From Rhizobium sp. CFBP 8762 (GTDB lineage: Bacteria; Pseudomonadota; Alphaproteobacteria; Rhizobiales; Rhizobiaceae), in the NCBI RefSeq assembly GCF_014841565.1, contig NZ_JACYUD010000001.1:124001-188000 (forward strand): a stretch of 64,000 nucleotides of DNA, read 5' to 3'. The notes below the pieces were generated by a model, which was given only the letters and a program-made list of their open reading frames with translations, was not told the DNA's origin and did no database searches. Numbering within the stretch: the stretch's first letter is position 1; the number at the start of each line of letters is the position of its first letter. Below, piece after piece: positions 8,786-17,067 of the stretch. Made by a program: the position numbers and the translations under genes.

Positions 8786-10573
8786 TTAGTCTTTCTTGGT
8801 CGGTGTAACCCGCAGCGCAAGCTCTCGCAACTGCGATGGCGATGCCGGTGCGGGTGCCCCCATCAAAAGGTCCTGCGCCTGCTGGTTCATCGGGAACAGC
8901 GAAATTTCCCGCAGGTTCTTGGCGCCAACCAGCAACATGATCACGCGGTCCACACCCGCCGCCATGCCGCCATGGGGCGGAACGCCGTACTGGAATGCAC
9001 GGTAAAGACCACCGAACCGCTCTTCCACGACAGTCTGATCCAGCCCGACATTGCCGAAGGCCTTGATCATCAGTTCCGGCTTGTGGTTACGAATACCGCC
9101 GGAGGCAATCTCGAAGCCGTTGCAGACCATATCGTACTGGAATGCTTTGATCGACAACAGGTCGTCACCTTCCAGCACCTCCAGCCCGCCTTGCGGCATG
9201 GAGAAGGGGTTGTGGGCAAAATCGACCTTCTTTTCATCTTCGTTCCACTCATAGAACGGGAAGTCGATGATCCAGCACAGTTCAAACCGGTCGCGGTCCA
9301 CCAGATTGAGGTCTTCGCCCACGCGTGTGCGGGCTTCACCAGCAAACTTGTAGAACTTGGCAGGATCACCCGCCACGAAGAAGCAGGCATCGCCGTCTTC
9401 CAGACCCAACTGGGTGCGAATGGCATCGGTGCGTTCCGGGCCGATGTTCTTGGCAAGCGGACCAGCGCCTTCCATCACATCGTTTTCCTTGCGCCAGAAG
9501 ATATAGCCAAGGCCCGGCTGGCCCTGAGACTGCGCCCAGCTGTTCATGCGGTCGCAGAAGGCGCGGCTTCCGCCAGTCTTGGCCGGGATCGCCCAGACTT
9601 CGACCTTCGGGTTGGACGCAATCATGTTGGCGAACACTTTGAAGCCGGAGCCCGCGAAGTGTTCGGTCACTGCCTGCATTTCAATCGGGTTGCGCAGGTC
9701 CGGCTTGTCCGAGCCGTAGGTGCGCAGCGCCGTGTCGTAAGGAATACGGCGGAACGTCTGCGTAACCGGCTTGCCCTCGGCAAACTCTTCAAACACGCCG
9801 CGCAGAACGGGCTCCATGGTGGCCAGAATATCTTCCTGCTCCACAAAGCTCATTTCCACATCAAGCTGGTAGAACTCGCCGGGAAGACGATCCGCACGGG
9901 GGTCCTCGTCACGGAAGCACGGGGCAATCTGGAAGTAGCGGTCGAAGCCCGAAGCCATCAACAACTGCTTGTACTGCTGAGGTGCCTGCGGAAGCGCGTA
10001 GAACGTGCCTTCATGAATACGGCTCGGCACCAGAAAGTCGCGCGCGCCTTCCGGCGACGACGCCGTGAGGATCGGCGTCGAATATTCGGTGAATGCAGCC
10101 TCGGTCATCCGGCGGCGCATGGCAGCGATGATCTGCGTACGCTTGACGATGTTTTTGTGCAGCGTTTCCCGGCGCAGGTCGAGGAATCGGTATTTCAGGC
10201 GCACGTCTTCCGGGTAGTCTGGCTCACCGAACACCGGCAACGGCAATTCCTTGGCTGCCGACAGCACTTCAATCTCCTGCGCGTACAGCTCGATTTCGCC
10301 GGTTGGCATGGTCTTGTTGATGGTGTCGTCCGTGCGCGCCTTGACCAGACCATCAATCCGGATGACCCACTCGCCGCGAACCGTTTCAGCCATCTTGAAA
10401 GCTGGCGAATCAGGATCGGCGACAACCTGCGTCATGCCGTAATGGTCGCGCAGGTCGATGAACAGCAAGCCGCCGTGATCGCGGACCCGGTGGACCCAGC
10501 CGGAAATGCGGACGGTCGACCCGACATCGGATTTGCGAAGAGCGGCGCATGTATGGCTGCGATAACGGTGCAT
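8786..10573 (-). CDS. aspS: Aspartyl-tRNA synthetase
   Basis: The 595-aa class II synthetase charges tRNA-Asp (or also tRNA-Asn if non-discriminating). It has an N-terminal OB-fold anticodon-binding domain ([23 protein letters not shown]), class II motif 2 ([18 protein letters not shown]) and motif 3 near the C-terminus ([11 protein letters not shown]). A GAD insertion domain lies in the middle, as in the bacterial enzyme. AGGA lies 7 nt before ATG 10573. It is single, with a terminator on its 3' side. Tolerance for tRNA-Asn cannot be settled from this window. Confidence 0.97.
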   Translation of the reverse strand: MHRYRSHTCAALRKSDVGSTVRISGWVHRVRDHGGLLFIDLRDHYGMTQVVADPDSPAFKMAETVRGEWVIRIDGLVKARTDDTINKTMPTGEIELYAQEIEVLSAAKELPLPVFGEPDYPEDVRLKYRFLDLRRETLHKNIVKRTQIIAAMRRRMTEAAFTEYSTPILTASSPEGARDFLVPSRIHEGTFYALPQAPQQYKQLLMASGFDRYFQIAPCFRDEDPRADRLPGEFYQLDVEMSFVEQEDILATMEPVLRGVFEEFAEGKPVTQTFRRIPYDTALRTYGSDKPDLRNPIEMQAVTEHFAGSGFKVFANMIASNPKVEVWAIPAKTGGSRAFCDRMNSWAQSQGQPGLGYIFWRKENDVMEGAGPLAKNIGPERTDAIRTQLGLEDGDACFFVAGDPAKFYKFAGEARTRVGEDLNLVDRDRFELCWIIDFPFYEWNEDEKKVDFAHNPFSMPQGGLEVLEGDDLLSIKAFQYDMVCNGFEIASGGIRNHKPELMIKAFGNVGLDQTVVEERFGGLYRAFQYGVPPHGGMAAGVDRVIMLLVGAKNLREISLFPMNQQAQDLLMGAPAPASPSQLRELALRVTPTKKD

Positions 10574-10791
10574 TGTCTTATCCTGGAACTGCGGTGCCGG
10601 TCGCAGAGGCTTTCAAAACCAACAACAGGCACAGTCTAAATCGGGCGGAAAAGCGCATGACAGGCGTGATTTGTCAAGGCGGCACTTGGTTTTCGTGTCC
10701 GTAACCTGCGGCAAGATGCCAATGATAAGCCCATTGATGACATTGGCGTTCAGGTTTAAGACAAGCCGGAATTGCAAGAGGGTTGCACAAA

Positions 10792-12174
10792 ATGCCGGTC
10801 TCCCGTCGTACGCTGTTGAAAGCCTCTGCTGTTGTGGCTGGTTCCGGCCTGATCGGCGGTCTGGCTGCCCGCATCGGCGCCGCTGCCACAGCGCCCGATG
10901 TGCTGGAGGCACGCTTTGCCGATGCCAGCATCGCCGCCGATGGCGTGACGAAGAAAATCATGACCTATGGCCACGAGGGCATGCCTCCGGTCTTGCGGGC
11001 GCACAAGGGCAAGCCTTTCGCCATGCGGCTCTTGAATTCTCTGGATGAGCCAACCACCGTGCATTGGCATGGGGTTCGTGTGCCCAATGCCATGGATGGT
11101 GTGCCGGAACTCACACAACCCTATGTCTATAGCGGCGATACCTTCGATTATGCCTTTACCCCGCCGGACGCCGGTACATTCTGGTATCATCCCCATTGCA
11201 ACACGCTGACGCAGATGGGCCGTGGCATGACGGGCCTGCTGATCGTGGAAAATCCTGCTGATCCGGTGTTCGATGCCGACATTCCGATCAATCTGCGCGA
11301 CTGGCGGCTGGGCAAGGCTGGTGAGTTCATCGCGCCGTTCAAGCCGCGCGATGCTGCCCGCACCGGCACCTATGGCACCGTGCGCACAGCCAACTGGCAG
11401 CGCGAACCGCGTTATGATGCACCCGCCGGGGGGCTGGTTCGGTTGCGGCTGGCGGTAACCGATGTGACCCGAATCTATACGCTGAACATGGAAGGTGCCG
11501 ATTCCCGCATCGTCGCCATTGACGGCAACCCGATACCCGCGCCCTTCGCTGTTGACCATTACGATTTCGGACCCGGGCAGCGGCTGGACGTGATTGTGCG
11601 CATGCCGGACGGTGAGGGCGCAACGGTTACCTTAAGCAATGCACGCGGCAACAACCCTTGGGTGATCGCAACGCTGCGCTCCGTCGGCCCCTCCCTGAAG
11701 CGAGATCTGCGCGATGTGAAAGCACTGGAGCCCAACCCGGTGGCGGAAGCGGACCTTGACAACGCGACGGAAATTCCACTGGAACTGACCGCAACTGCGG
11801 AAAACACGGCGTCACCCAGCATTTGCGGGTCGATTGGCTATACGTTCTGGGCCATCAACCGCATTCCATGGCCGGGCGATACGCCGGACCCCATTGCGCC
11901 TTTGGCCGAAATGAAGCTTGGCAAAAGCTACATCTTCAACCTGTCCAACCGCACGCCGCACACGCACCCCATTCACCTCCACGGCATGAGCTTTCGCGTG
12001 TTGAACTCCAACAAACGCGCGGTGCTCTCGCACATGACCGATACAATGCTGCTGCTGCCCGATGAGCAGGTGCAGGTGGCGCTGGTTGCCGACAACCCCG
12101 GCGACTGGGTGATGCACTGCCATATCATCGAACATCAGAAGACCGGAATGACGGCCTATGTCCGCGTTGTTTGA
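10792..12174 (+). CDS. Tat-exported multicopper oxidase
   Basis: This 460-aa periplasmic oxidase couples one-electron oxidation of a substrate to reduction of O2 to water. The Tat signal is SRRTLLK near the N-terminus. All four copper motifs are present: HWHG, HPHCN, HTHPIHLHG and HCHIIEHQKTGM, the last with the type 1 Cys, His and an axial Met. It has three cupredoxin domains. There is no Met-rich insert like that of CueO, so a role in copper tolerance is not indicated by sequence. The frame can open at TTG 10783, but GAGGG lies about 9 nt before ATG 10792. It has no obvious operon partner; rnd starts 78 bp after it. Confidence 0.92.
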   Translation: MPVSRRTLLKASAVVAGSGLIGGLAARIGAAATAPDVLEARFADASIAADGVTKKIMTYGHEGMPPVLRAHKGKPFAMRLLNSLDEPTTVHWHGVRVPNAMDGVPELTQPYVYSGDTFDYAFTPPDAGTFWYHPHCNTLTQMGRGMTGLLIVENPADPVFDADIPINLRDWRLGKAGEFIAPFKPRDAARTGTYGTVRTANWQREPRYDAPAGGLVRLRLAVTDVTRIYTLNMEGADSRIVAIDGNPIPAPFAVDHYDFGPGQRLDVIVRMPDGEGATVTLSNARGNNPWVIATLRSVGPSLKRDLRDVKALEPNPVAEADLDNATEIPLELTATAENTASPSICGSIGYTFWAINRIPWPGDTPDPIAPLAEMKLGKSYIFNLSNRTPHTHPIHLHGMSFRVLNSNKRAVLSHMTDTMLLLPDEQVQVALVADNPGDWVMHCHIIEHQKTGMTAYVRVV

Positions 12175-12252
12175 GAGATTCTGATTGTGGCAGGAACATG
12201 AACGGGCTAAACCGGAAACAGAAAACTGCGACCCGGAAGTGACTGACGCTCC

Positions 12253-13413
12253 ATGATACAGACAACAGCCGCGCTTGAAGCTGCCTGCTTGGCACTCGCC
12301 AAGTCCGATTATCTGACAATCGACACGGAATTCCTCAGGGAAACAACCTTCTGGCCGGAGTTGTGTCTGATCCAGATGGCGGGGCCGGATATGGCCGTCA
12401 TTGTTGATCCGTTGGCCAAGGGGCTGGACCTCACACCGTTTTTTGAGCTGATGGCCAACACCTCCGTCACCAAGGTGTTTCATGCGGCCCGTCAGGATAT
12501 CGAGATCATCTTTCATCTCGGCAATCTCATTCCGCATCCGATTTTCGATACTCAGGTTGCCGCCATGGTCTGCGGCTTTGGGGACAGCGTCTCGTATGAC
12601 CAACTGGTCAGCCGCATTAAAAACATCCAGATCGACAAGTCCTCCCGATTTACCGACTGGAGCCGCCGCCCCCTCTCCGAGAAGCAACTGGATTATGCGC
12701 TGGCCGATGTGACCCATCTGCGCGAGGTCTATCTGCATCTGAAAGCGGAACTGGAACGCGAAGGCCGCTCGCTCTGGCTGACGGAAGAAATGAGCGTTCT
12801 GGAAGCCCGTGAAACCTACGATATCCATCCGGATGACGCGTGGCTGCGCCTGAAAATGCGTCTGCGCAAACCGCAGGAATTGTCCATTCTCAAAACCGTC
12901 TCGGCGTGGCGGGAGCGGGAAGCGCGCGAACGCAATGTGCCGCGCGGACGGATCGTCAAGGACGATGCCATCTACGAGATCGCCCAGCAGCAGCCGAAGG
13001 ACACGGAAGCTCTCGGTCGCCTGCGCACCATTCCAAAGGGCTGGGAGCGCTCGCAATCGGGTGCCGCTATCGTTGAAGCCGTCAACGCCGCGCTGGCTAT
13101 CCCCAGGAATGAGATGCCCCGTGTGCCCAGACAGGCCAGCGCACCGGAGGGATCGGGTGCTGCGGTGGAATTGCTGAAAGTTCTGCTCAAGCTGACCGCA
13201 GAAAAACAGGGCGTTGCCGCCAAGATTATCGCCAACACCGAAGATCTGGAGCGGATCGTAACAGAAGGCGATGGTGCGGATATTGCGGCGCTATCTGGCT
13301 GGCGGCGCGAACTGTTTGGCGAAACAGCGCTGAAACTGATTGGCGGCGAAGTCGCTCTGCGCTTTGTTGATCGCAAGATCGAAGCCGTTGATTTCACCCC
13401 TGCCCCGGTCTGA
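12253..13413 (+). CDS. rnd: Ribonuclease D
   Basis: The 386-aa 3'-5' exoribonuclease trims tRNA and other stable RNA precursors. The DEDD exonuclease domain starts with TIDTEFLRE (about residues 21-29). It continues with VKVFHAARQDIEI and the YALADVTHL block holding the last Asp and the general Tyr. An HRDC domain follows from about residue 205 (LSILKTVSAWREREARERN). The length matches the alphaproteobacterial enzyme. The msrC gene follows after 10 bp, so the two are probably cotranscribed. Confidence 0.95.
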   Translation: MIQTTAALEAACLALAKSDYLTIDTEFLRETTFWPELCLIQMAGPDMAVIVDPLAKGLDLTPFFELMANTSVTKVFHAARQDIEIIFHLGNLIPHPIFDTQVAAMVCGFGDSVSYDQLVSRIKNIQIDKSSRFTDWSRRPLSEKQLDYALADVTHLREVYLHLKAELEREGRSLWLTEEMSVLEARETYDIHPDDAWLRLKMRLRKPQELSILKTVSAWREREARERNVPRGRIVKDDAIYEIAQQQPKDTEALGRLRTIPKGWERSQSGAAIVEAVNAALAIPRNEMPRVPRQASAPEGSGAAVELLKVLLKLTAEKQGVAAKIIANTEDLERIVTEGDGADIAALSGWRRELFGETALKLIGGEVALRFVDRKIEAVDFTPAPV

Positions 13414-13423
13414 AGAGCACCCC

Positions 13424-13918
13424 ATGCTTCCGCCCTCACCCCGCCCCGACTATCAATCGAAGGCTGATATCTATCGCGAAATCGCGTCCGCCATCGCCGC
13501 CGTGCTGGACGGTGAGACGGATCGCATCGCCCGAATGGCGACAGTCACTGCGCTTTTGAAAGACCGGTTCGATACGTATTTCTGGGCCGGGTTCTATGTG
13601 GTTGATCCGGTCAAGCAGAATGAACTGGTGGTTGGCCCCTATCAGGGCACATTGGGTTGCCTGCGCATTCCCTTCGGACGAGGGGTTTGCGGTGCGGCAG
13701 CCGCGACCCGTACAACGCAGATCGTGCCGGATGTTCATGCTTTTCCCGGCCACATCGCCTGCGACAGCCGCTCCAACAGCGAAATCGTCGTGCCTGTGTT
13801 TGATGCCGACAATCAACTCATTGCTGTTTTCGATGTCGATTCCGTGAGCTTCAATGCTTTCGATGAGACAGACGCCGATTGGCTGGAGAATATCCTCAAG
13901 ACGACGTTCCAGACGTAA
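13424..13918 (+). CDS. msrC: Free methionine-(R)-sulfoxide reductase (GAF-domain fRMsr)
   Basis: This 164-aa single-GAF-domain protein reduces free methionine-(R)-sulfoxide. Cys79, Cys89 and Cys113 (LGCLRIP, RGVCGAA, HIACDSRSNSE) have the same spacing (10 and 24 residues) as the three redox cysteines of E. coli YebR. The start is ATG 13424, just after the rnd stop codon; an in-frame extension upstream would overlap rnd and is not needed. It is likely cotranscribed with rnd. Confidence 0.93.
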   Translation: MLPPSPRPDYQSKADIYREIASAIAAVLDGETDRIARMATVTALLKDRFDTYFWAGFYVVDPVKQNELVVGPYQGTLGCLRIPFGRGVCGAAAATRTTQIVPDVHAFPGHIACDSRSNSEIVVPVFDADNQLIAVFDVDSVSFNAFDETDADWLENILKTTFQT

Positions 13919-13919
13919 G

Positions 13920-13959
13920 TCGTCATTCAAGCTTCATCAAACCGTCACCGGACTGACAC
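13920..13959 (+). promoter_or_regulatory. Candidate double Pho box for the phytase-like gene
   Basis: Four heptamers occur at an exact 11-bp period: TCGTCAT (13920), GCTTCAT (13931), CCGTCAC (13942) and CTGACAC (13953). Each matches the PhoB half-site CTGTCAT at four or five of seven positions, with 4-bp spacers. A TTTTAA-like -10 lies about 8-10 bp further on (13967-13972), the usual place in PhoB-activated promoters. This is inferred from pattern; no binding has been shown. Confidence 0.6.
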
Positions 13960-13972
13960 CCCCACATTTTAA

Positions 13973-14004
13973 TGGGCCTTGTGACTTTCAACCACAGGCC
14001 CATC
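13973..14004 (+). promoter_or_regulatory. Stable hairpin in the leader of the phytase-like gene
   Basis: ATGGGCCT (13973-13980) and AGGCCCAT (13997-14004) form a perfect 8-bp stem. It is extended by GTG/CAC across a one-base bulge. It sits between the candidate -10 and the start codon at 14015, ending 10 nt before the ATG, so it could mask the ribosome site or protect the mRNA. Confidence 0.5.
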
Positions 14005-14014
14005 GGGTGACATC

Positions 14015-15382
14015 ATGAACAGAATTTTTGCTGCCTATCTCGCTGCTTCCGCGGCGCTCTTTGCCTTGCCCTCATTTGCAATGGCCGATGATCAGGAATT
14101 TACCGCGACCTTGAAAGCGCATGCCATTCTGCCGGCCAACACCATTATTCCTGCCCCCGGCGACGCGCCCGCCCATCTGAAATCCGCTGGCAAGTTCACC
14201 ACGCCGGACCGTCGCCGCGCGGAGGGTCTGGGCACCGTTCCCGGCAAGGACGGGGCTCGCCTGACAGGCCTGTCGCTGCCATTCGATGGTCAGCCGGTGC
14301 AGGGCTTATCCGGTATCAAGACCATGCCGGATGGATCGTTCTGGTCTCTGTCCGATAACGGCTTCGGCTCCAAGGCCAACTCGTCCGATAGCCATTTAAT
14401 GCTGCACAACATTGCGATTGACTGGGACAAGGGCACCGTTGACCGCAAAAAGACCGTCTTCGTGTCCGACCCCAACAAGATCATTCCCTTTCCCATCGTC
14501 ATGGAAGGCACGGACACCCGCTACCTGACCGGTGCCGATCTCAATCTGGAATCGATCCAGCCTGTGAGCGACGGCTTCTGGCTTGGTGAGGAATTTGGCC
14601 CCTATATCATGAAGGCCGATCTTGAGGGCCGTATCACCCACATTTTCGCGACCACAATTGACGGGAAGCCTGTCCTGTCGCCCGACAATCCCACCGTCGT
14701 GATGCCTGCTAACCCGACGCTAAAGTTGCCAGTGTTTAACCTCAAGCGGTCCGGCGGCTACGAAGGCATGGCGCTGTCAAAGGATGGCTCGAAACTCTAC
14801 GCGCTGCTGGAAGGCCCGCTCTATCTGGAAGACGGTTCGGTGGAAAAGGTTGATGGCAAGACCGGCTTGCGCATCGCCGAATTCGATGTAGCTGGCAAGA
14901 CATGGACGGGCAGAAGCTGGCTCTACCCTCTGGCAGACGGTGGCGAGGCCATTGGCGATTTCAACATGCTGGATGAGACCACGGCCCTTGTGATCGAGCG
15001 TGACAATGGCGCTGGCACTGTGTCCAAGGCCTGCGCAGACCCGAAAGCGCCTGCAGCCGATTGCTTCGCAACCCCGGCCAAGCTCAAACGCGTTTACAAG
15101 ATTGAAATGACCGAAGCCAATGTCGGCAAGGCTGTGCGCAAGATCGGCTACATCGACCTGCTCAAGATTGCCGACCCGTATAACCGCAAACGCCAGGGCG
15201 GTTCGGACGGCATTTACGACATGCCGTTCGTCACCATCGAAAACGTTGATCGCGTGGATGAAACACACATCATCGTCGGCAACGATAACAACCTGCCGTA
15301 TTCCGCAGGTCGTGCGTTGGACAAGGCCGATGACAACGAGTTCGTGCTGCTCGAAGCCGCCGATTTGCTGAACGCGAAGTAA
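14015..15382 (+). CDS. Secreted esterase-like / phytase-like family protein
   Basis: This 455-aa protein has a Sec signal peptide (cleavage near SFAMA, about residue 24). A beta-propeller-like domain of the phytase-like family (PF13449 type) follows: GLSGIKTMPDGSFWSLSDNGFG, ESIQPVSDGFWLGEEFGPY, GGYEGMALSKDGSKLYALLEG and ENVDRVDETHIIVGNDNNLPYS. Members are thought to hydrolyse phosphate esters or other esters outside the inner membrane; the substrate is unknown. Four Pho-box-like repeats upstream support induction by phosphate limitation and hence a phosphate-scavenging role (inference). It is monocistronic, ending at a strong terminator. Confidence 0.88.
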   Translation: MNRIFAAYLAASAALFALPSFAMADDQEFTATLKAHAILPANTIIPAPGDAPAHLKSAGKFTTPDRRRAEGLGTVPGKDGARLTGLSLPFDGQPVQGLSGIKTMPDGSFWSLSDNGFGSKANSSDSHLMLHNIAIDWDKGTVDRKKTVFVSDPNKIIPFPIVMEGTDTRYLTGADLNLESIQPVSDGFWLGEEFGPYIMKADLEGRITHIFATTIDGKPVLSPDNPTVVMPANPTLKLPVFNLKRSGGYEGMALSKDGSKLYALLEGPLYLEDGSVEKVDGKTGLRIAEFDVAGKTWTGRSWLYPLADGGEAIGDFNMLDETTALVIERDNGAGTVSKACADPKAPAADCFATPAKLKRVYKIEMTEANVGKAVRKIGYIDLLKIADPYNRKRQGGSDGIYDMPFVTIENVDRVDETHIIVGNDNNLPYSAGRALDKADDNEFVLLEAADLLNAK

Positions 15383-15385
15383 TAA

Positions 15386-15413
15386 AAAAGGGGCGCAACG
15401 ATGCGCCCCTTTT
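15386..15413. terminator. Bidirectional rho-independent terminator
   Basis: AAAAGGGGCGCA (15386-15397) pairs with TGCGCCCCTTTT (15402-15413) around the loop ACGA. The A/T arms give a U tract in both directions. It separates the phytase-like gene from the convergent alcohol dehydrogenase. Confidence 0.92.
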
Positions 15414-15429
15414 CACTTCAACCGGAATG

Positions 15430-16488
15430 TCAGGCCGGTGCTTTTTCCAGCGACGCCATGTCAATCGAGAAGCGATATTTCACATCGCTCTTCAACATCC
15501 GCGCGTAGGCGGTTTCGATGTCCTGAATGTTGATGACTTCAACATCGGACGTGATGTTGTGCTCGGCGCAGAAGTCCAGCATTTCCTGTGTTTCTGCAAT
15601 GCCGCCAATCATGGAACCGGCCAGCGTCTTGCGGCCCGGAATCAGCGAGAAAGACGCCACGCTCATTGGCTCTTCAGGCGCGCCGACGAGCACCATGGAA
15701 CCATCGCGCTTGAGCAATGCCAGGTAGCTGTCAATGTCGTGCTTGGCCGAAACGCAATCCAGAATGAAATCCAGGCTACCGGCATGGGCCTTCATCTCGT
15801 CTTCATTCTTGGAAACGACAACCTCATGGGCACCGAGGCGCAGGCCGTCTTCGATCTTGGATGGTGACGTGGTGAACAGCACCACATGCGCGCCGAACGC
15901 ACGGGCGAACTTGACGCCCATATGGCCGAGGCCACCAAGCCCAACAATACCAACCTTCTGGCCGGGACCGACATTCCAGTGCCGCAGCGGCGACCATGTC
16001 GTAATACCGGCGCACAGCAACGGTGCAACGCCAGACAGTTCGAGCTTGTCGGAAATCTTCAGAACGAAGCCTTCATACACCACAACACTGCCGGAATAGC
16101 CGCCATAGGTCAGCCCACCCGTGTGACGGTCCGGGCTGTTATAGGTTTGGGTCGCGCCGTTTTCGCAATATTGCTCAAGGCCTTCCACACAGCTTGAGCA
16201 GGTACGGCAGGAGTCAACCAGACAACCGACGCCGACAAGATCACCCTCTTTGAAGCGTGTGACCGACGAGCCAACCTTACGCACTCGGCCAACAATTTCA
16301 TGGCCGGGCACAACAGGATAGGTGGTGAAATGCCACTCATTGCGCGCGACGTGCAAATCGCTGTGGCAAACGCCGCAATAGAGAATGTCGATCTGCACGT
16401 CTTCTTCTGTCGGGTCCCGCCGCTCGAAGGTGAAAGGCGAAACCGGTTGATCAGCAGCCTGCGCTGCATAGCCAGTGCACATATACAT
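15430..16488 (-). CDS. Zinc-dependent NAD(P) alcohol/aldehyde dehydrogenase (YahK / cinnamyl-alcohol dehydrogenase type)
   Basis: This 352-aa medium-chain dehydrogenase interconverts aldehydes and alcohols. The catalytic zinc site is GVCHSDLH with GHEIVG. The structural zinc cysteines are in CRTCSSCVEGLEQYC. The nucleotide-binding glycines are in GIVGLGGLGHMGVK. The closest named relative I can recall is E. coli YahK, an NADPH-dependent aldehyde reductase; the true substrate is unknown. GGAG lies 8 nt before ATG 16488. An inverted repeat around a TATATA box sits just upstream. Confidence 0.93.
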   Translation of the reverse strand: MYMCTGYAAQAADQPVSPFTFERRDPTEEDVQIDILYCGVCHSDLHVARNEWHFTTYPVVPGHEIVGRVRKVGSSVTRFKEGDLVGVGCLVDSCRTCSSCVEGLEQYCENGATQTYNSPDRHTGGLTYGGYSGSVVVYEGFVLKISDKLELSGVAPLLCAGITTWSPLRHWNVGPGQKVGIVGLGGLGHMGVKFARAFGAHVVLFTTSPSKIEDGLRLGAHEVVVSKNEDEMKAHAGSLDFILDCVSAKHDIDSYLALLKRDGSMVLVGAPEEPMSVASFSLIPGRKTLAGSMIGGIAETQEMLDFCAEHNITSDVEVINIQDIETAYARMLKSDVKYRFSIDMASLEKAPA

Positions 16489-16508
16489 TTGGACGCTCCT
16501 TTAAGGTG

Positions 16509-16531
16509 TTGCGCGATTATATAGCGCGCAA
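16509..16531 (-). promoter_or_regulatory. Candidate operator/promoter of the alcohol dehydrogenase
   Basis: TTGCGCG (16509-16515) and CGCGCAA (16525-16531) form a perfect 7-bp inverted repeat around a 9-bp AT-rich centre containing TATATA. It lies about 20 bp upstream of the gene's start, over the probable -10, as expected for a dimeric repressor site. No regulator gene is adjacent. Confidence 0.5.
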
Positions 16532-16552
16532 TCACCGGAATAAAGGGGTCCC

Positions 16553-16846
16553 TCAGGATTTAGATGGCCCCTCAATTGTGACAGGTTCGGGGATGAAGCC
16601 ATAATTCTCATCTTTTATAGGCCCAAAGCGTCCCACTTTTGCCACGCACTTTGGCGCGTTGACAGTCAGTCGGTCTTGCATCACCAATTCGCCTGCAGCC
16701 GAGCGGCAAATCTCGATATCGGACGATCCCCCGCTGTCACTCATAAGTTCCGATGTCACCTGCGCTCCATCCTGCTGATCGACAACGAGAACTCGTTTAT
16801 ATTCAGCGAAAAACGCATGCATGCTGTAGCGCTTCAACGTGATCAT
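16553..16846 (-). CDS. Hypothetical protein (97 aa)
   Basis: A 97-codon frame encodes a soluble protein with no signal peptide, no membrane helix and two cysteines (EICRSAAG and APKCVAK). The N-terminus is amphipathic (MITLKRYSMHAFFAEYKRVLVV). No family is recognised. The ribosome site is weak. It lies between the alcohol dehydrogenase and the ppx locus in a 580-bp stretch with no other sizeable frame, and the residue usage looks like real coding sequence. I hold it as probable rather than certain. Confidence 0.5.
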   Translation of the reverse strand: MITLKRYSMHAFFAEYKRVLVVDQQDGAQVTSELMSDSGGSSDIEICRSAAGELVMQDRLTVNAPKCVAKVGRFGPIKDENYGFIPEPVTIEGPSKS

Positions 16847-16900
16847 TCTGCCATCGTGCAGGAATGACGACCGGTCTACAAAGGGATACTCGCCTTTTTT

Positions 16901-17005
16901 TTAAGCCTGATGCCGTTCGTAGAAAGAATAGACCGTCAGCGCCATGGTGGCCCCGATGACTGCAACAACTGCCACCAACAAATATTTTGAAATCTTCCAG
17001 ATCAT
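16901..17005 (-). CDS. Small single-pass membrane protein (34 aa)
   Basis: This short frame encodes MIWKISKYLLVAV...TVYSFYERHQA, with one hydrophobic helix (about residues 8-27), a Lys-containing N-terminus and a polar C-terminus. GTGGGGG lies 4-5 nt before the ATG and a T8 run follows the stop on the opposite reading. It sits 63 bp downstream of ppx on the same strand, so it could be the last gene of the ppk-ppx transcript. Function is unknown. Support is the ribosome site and the coherent membrane-helix architecture. Confidence 0.45.
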   Translation of the reverse strand: MIWKISKYLLVAVVAVIGATMALTVYSFYERHQA

Positions 17006-17067
17006 AACGCCCCCACTTCAGGTGACTTTGAGTCTGCCGACAGTGCATTGCGTGGAGCCTGCGTAAT

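Noticed and set aside
8783-10639. 618-codon open frame antisense to aspS
   Set aside because: The opposite strand encodes a full, motif-complete aspartyl-tRNA synthetase. The antisense product is His/Arg-rich with no domain, as expected from a GC-rich shadow frame.
11812-13056. 414-codon frame antisense to the multicopper oxidase end and rnd
   Set aside because: It spans two unrelated real genes on the other strand and encodes a featureless product.
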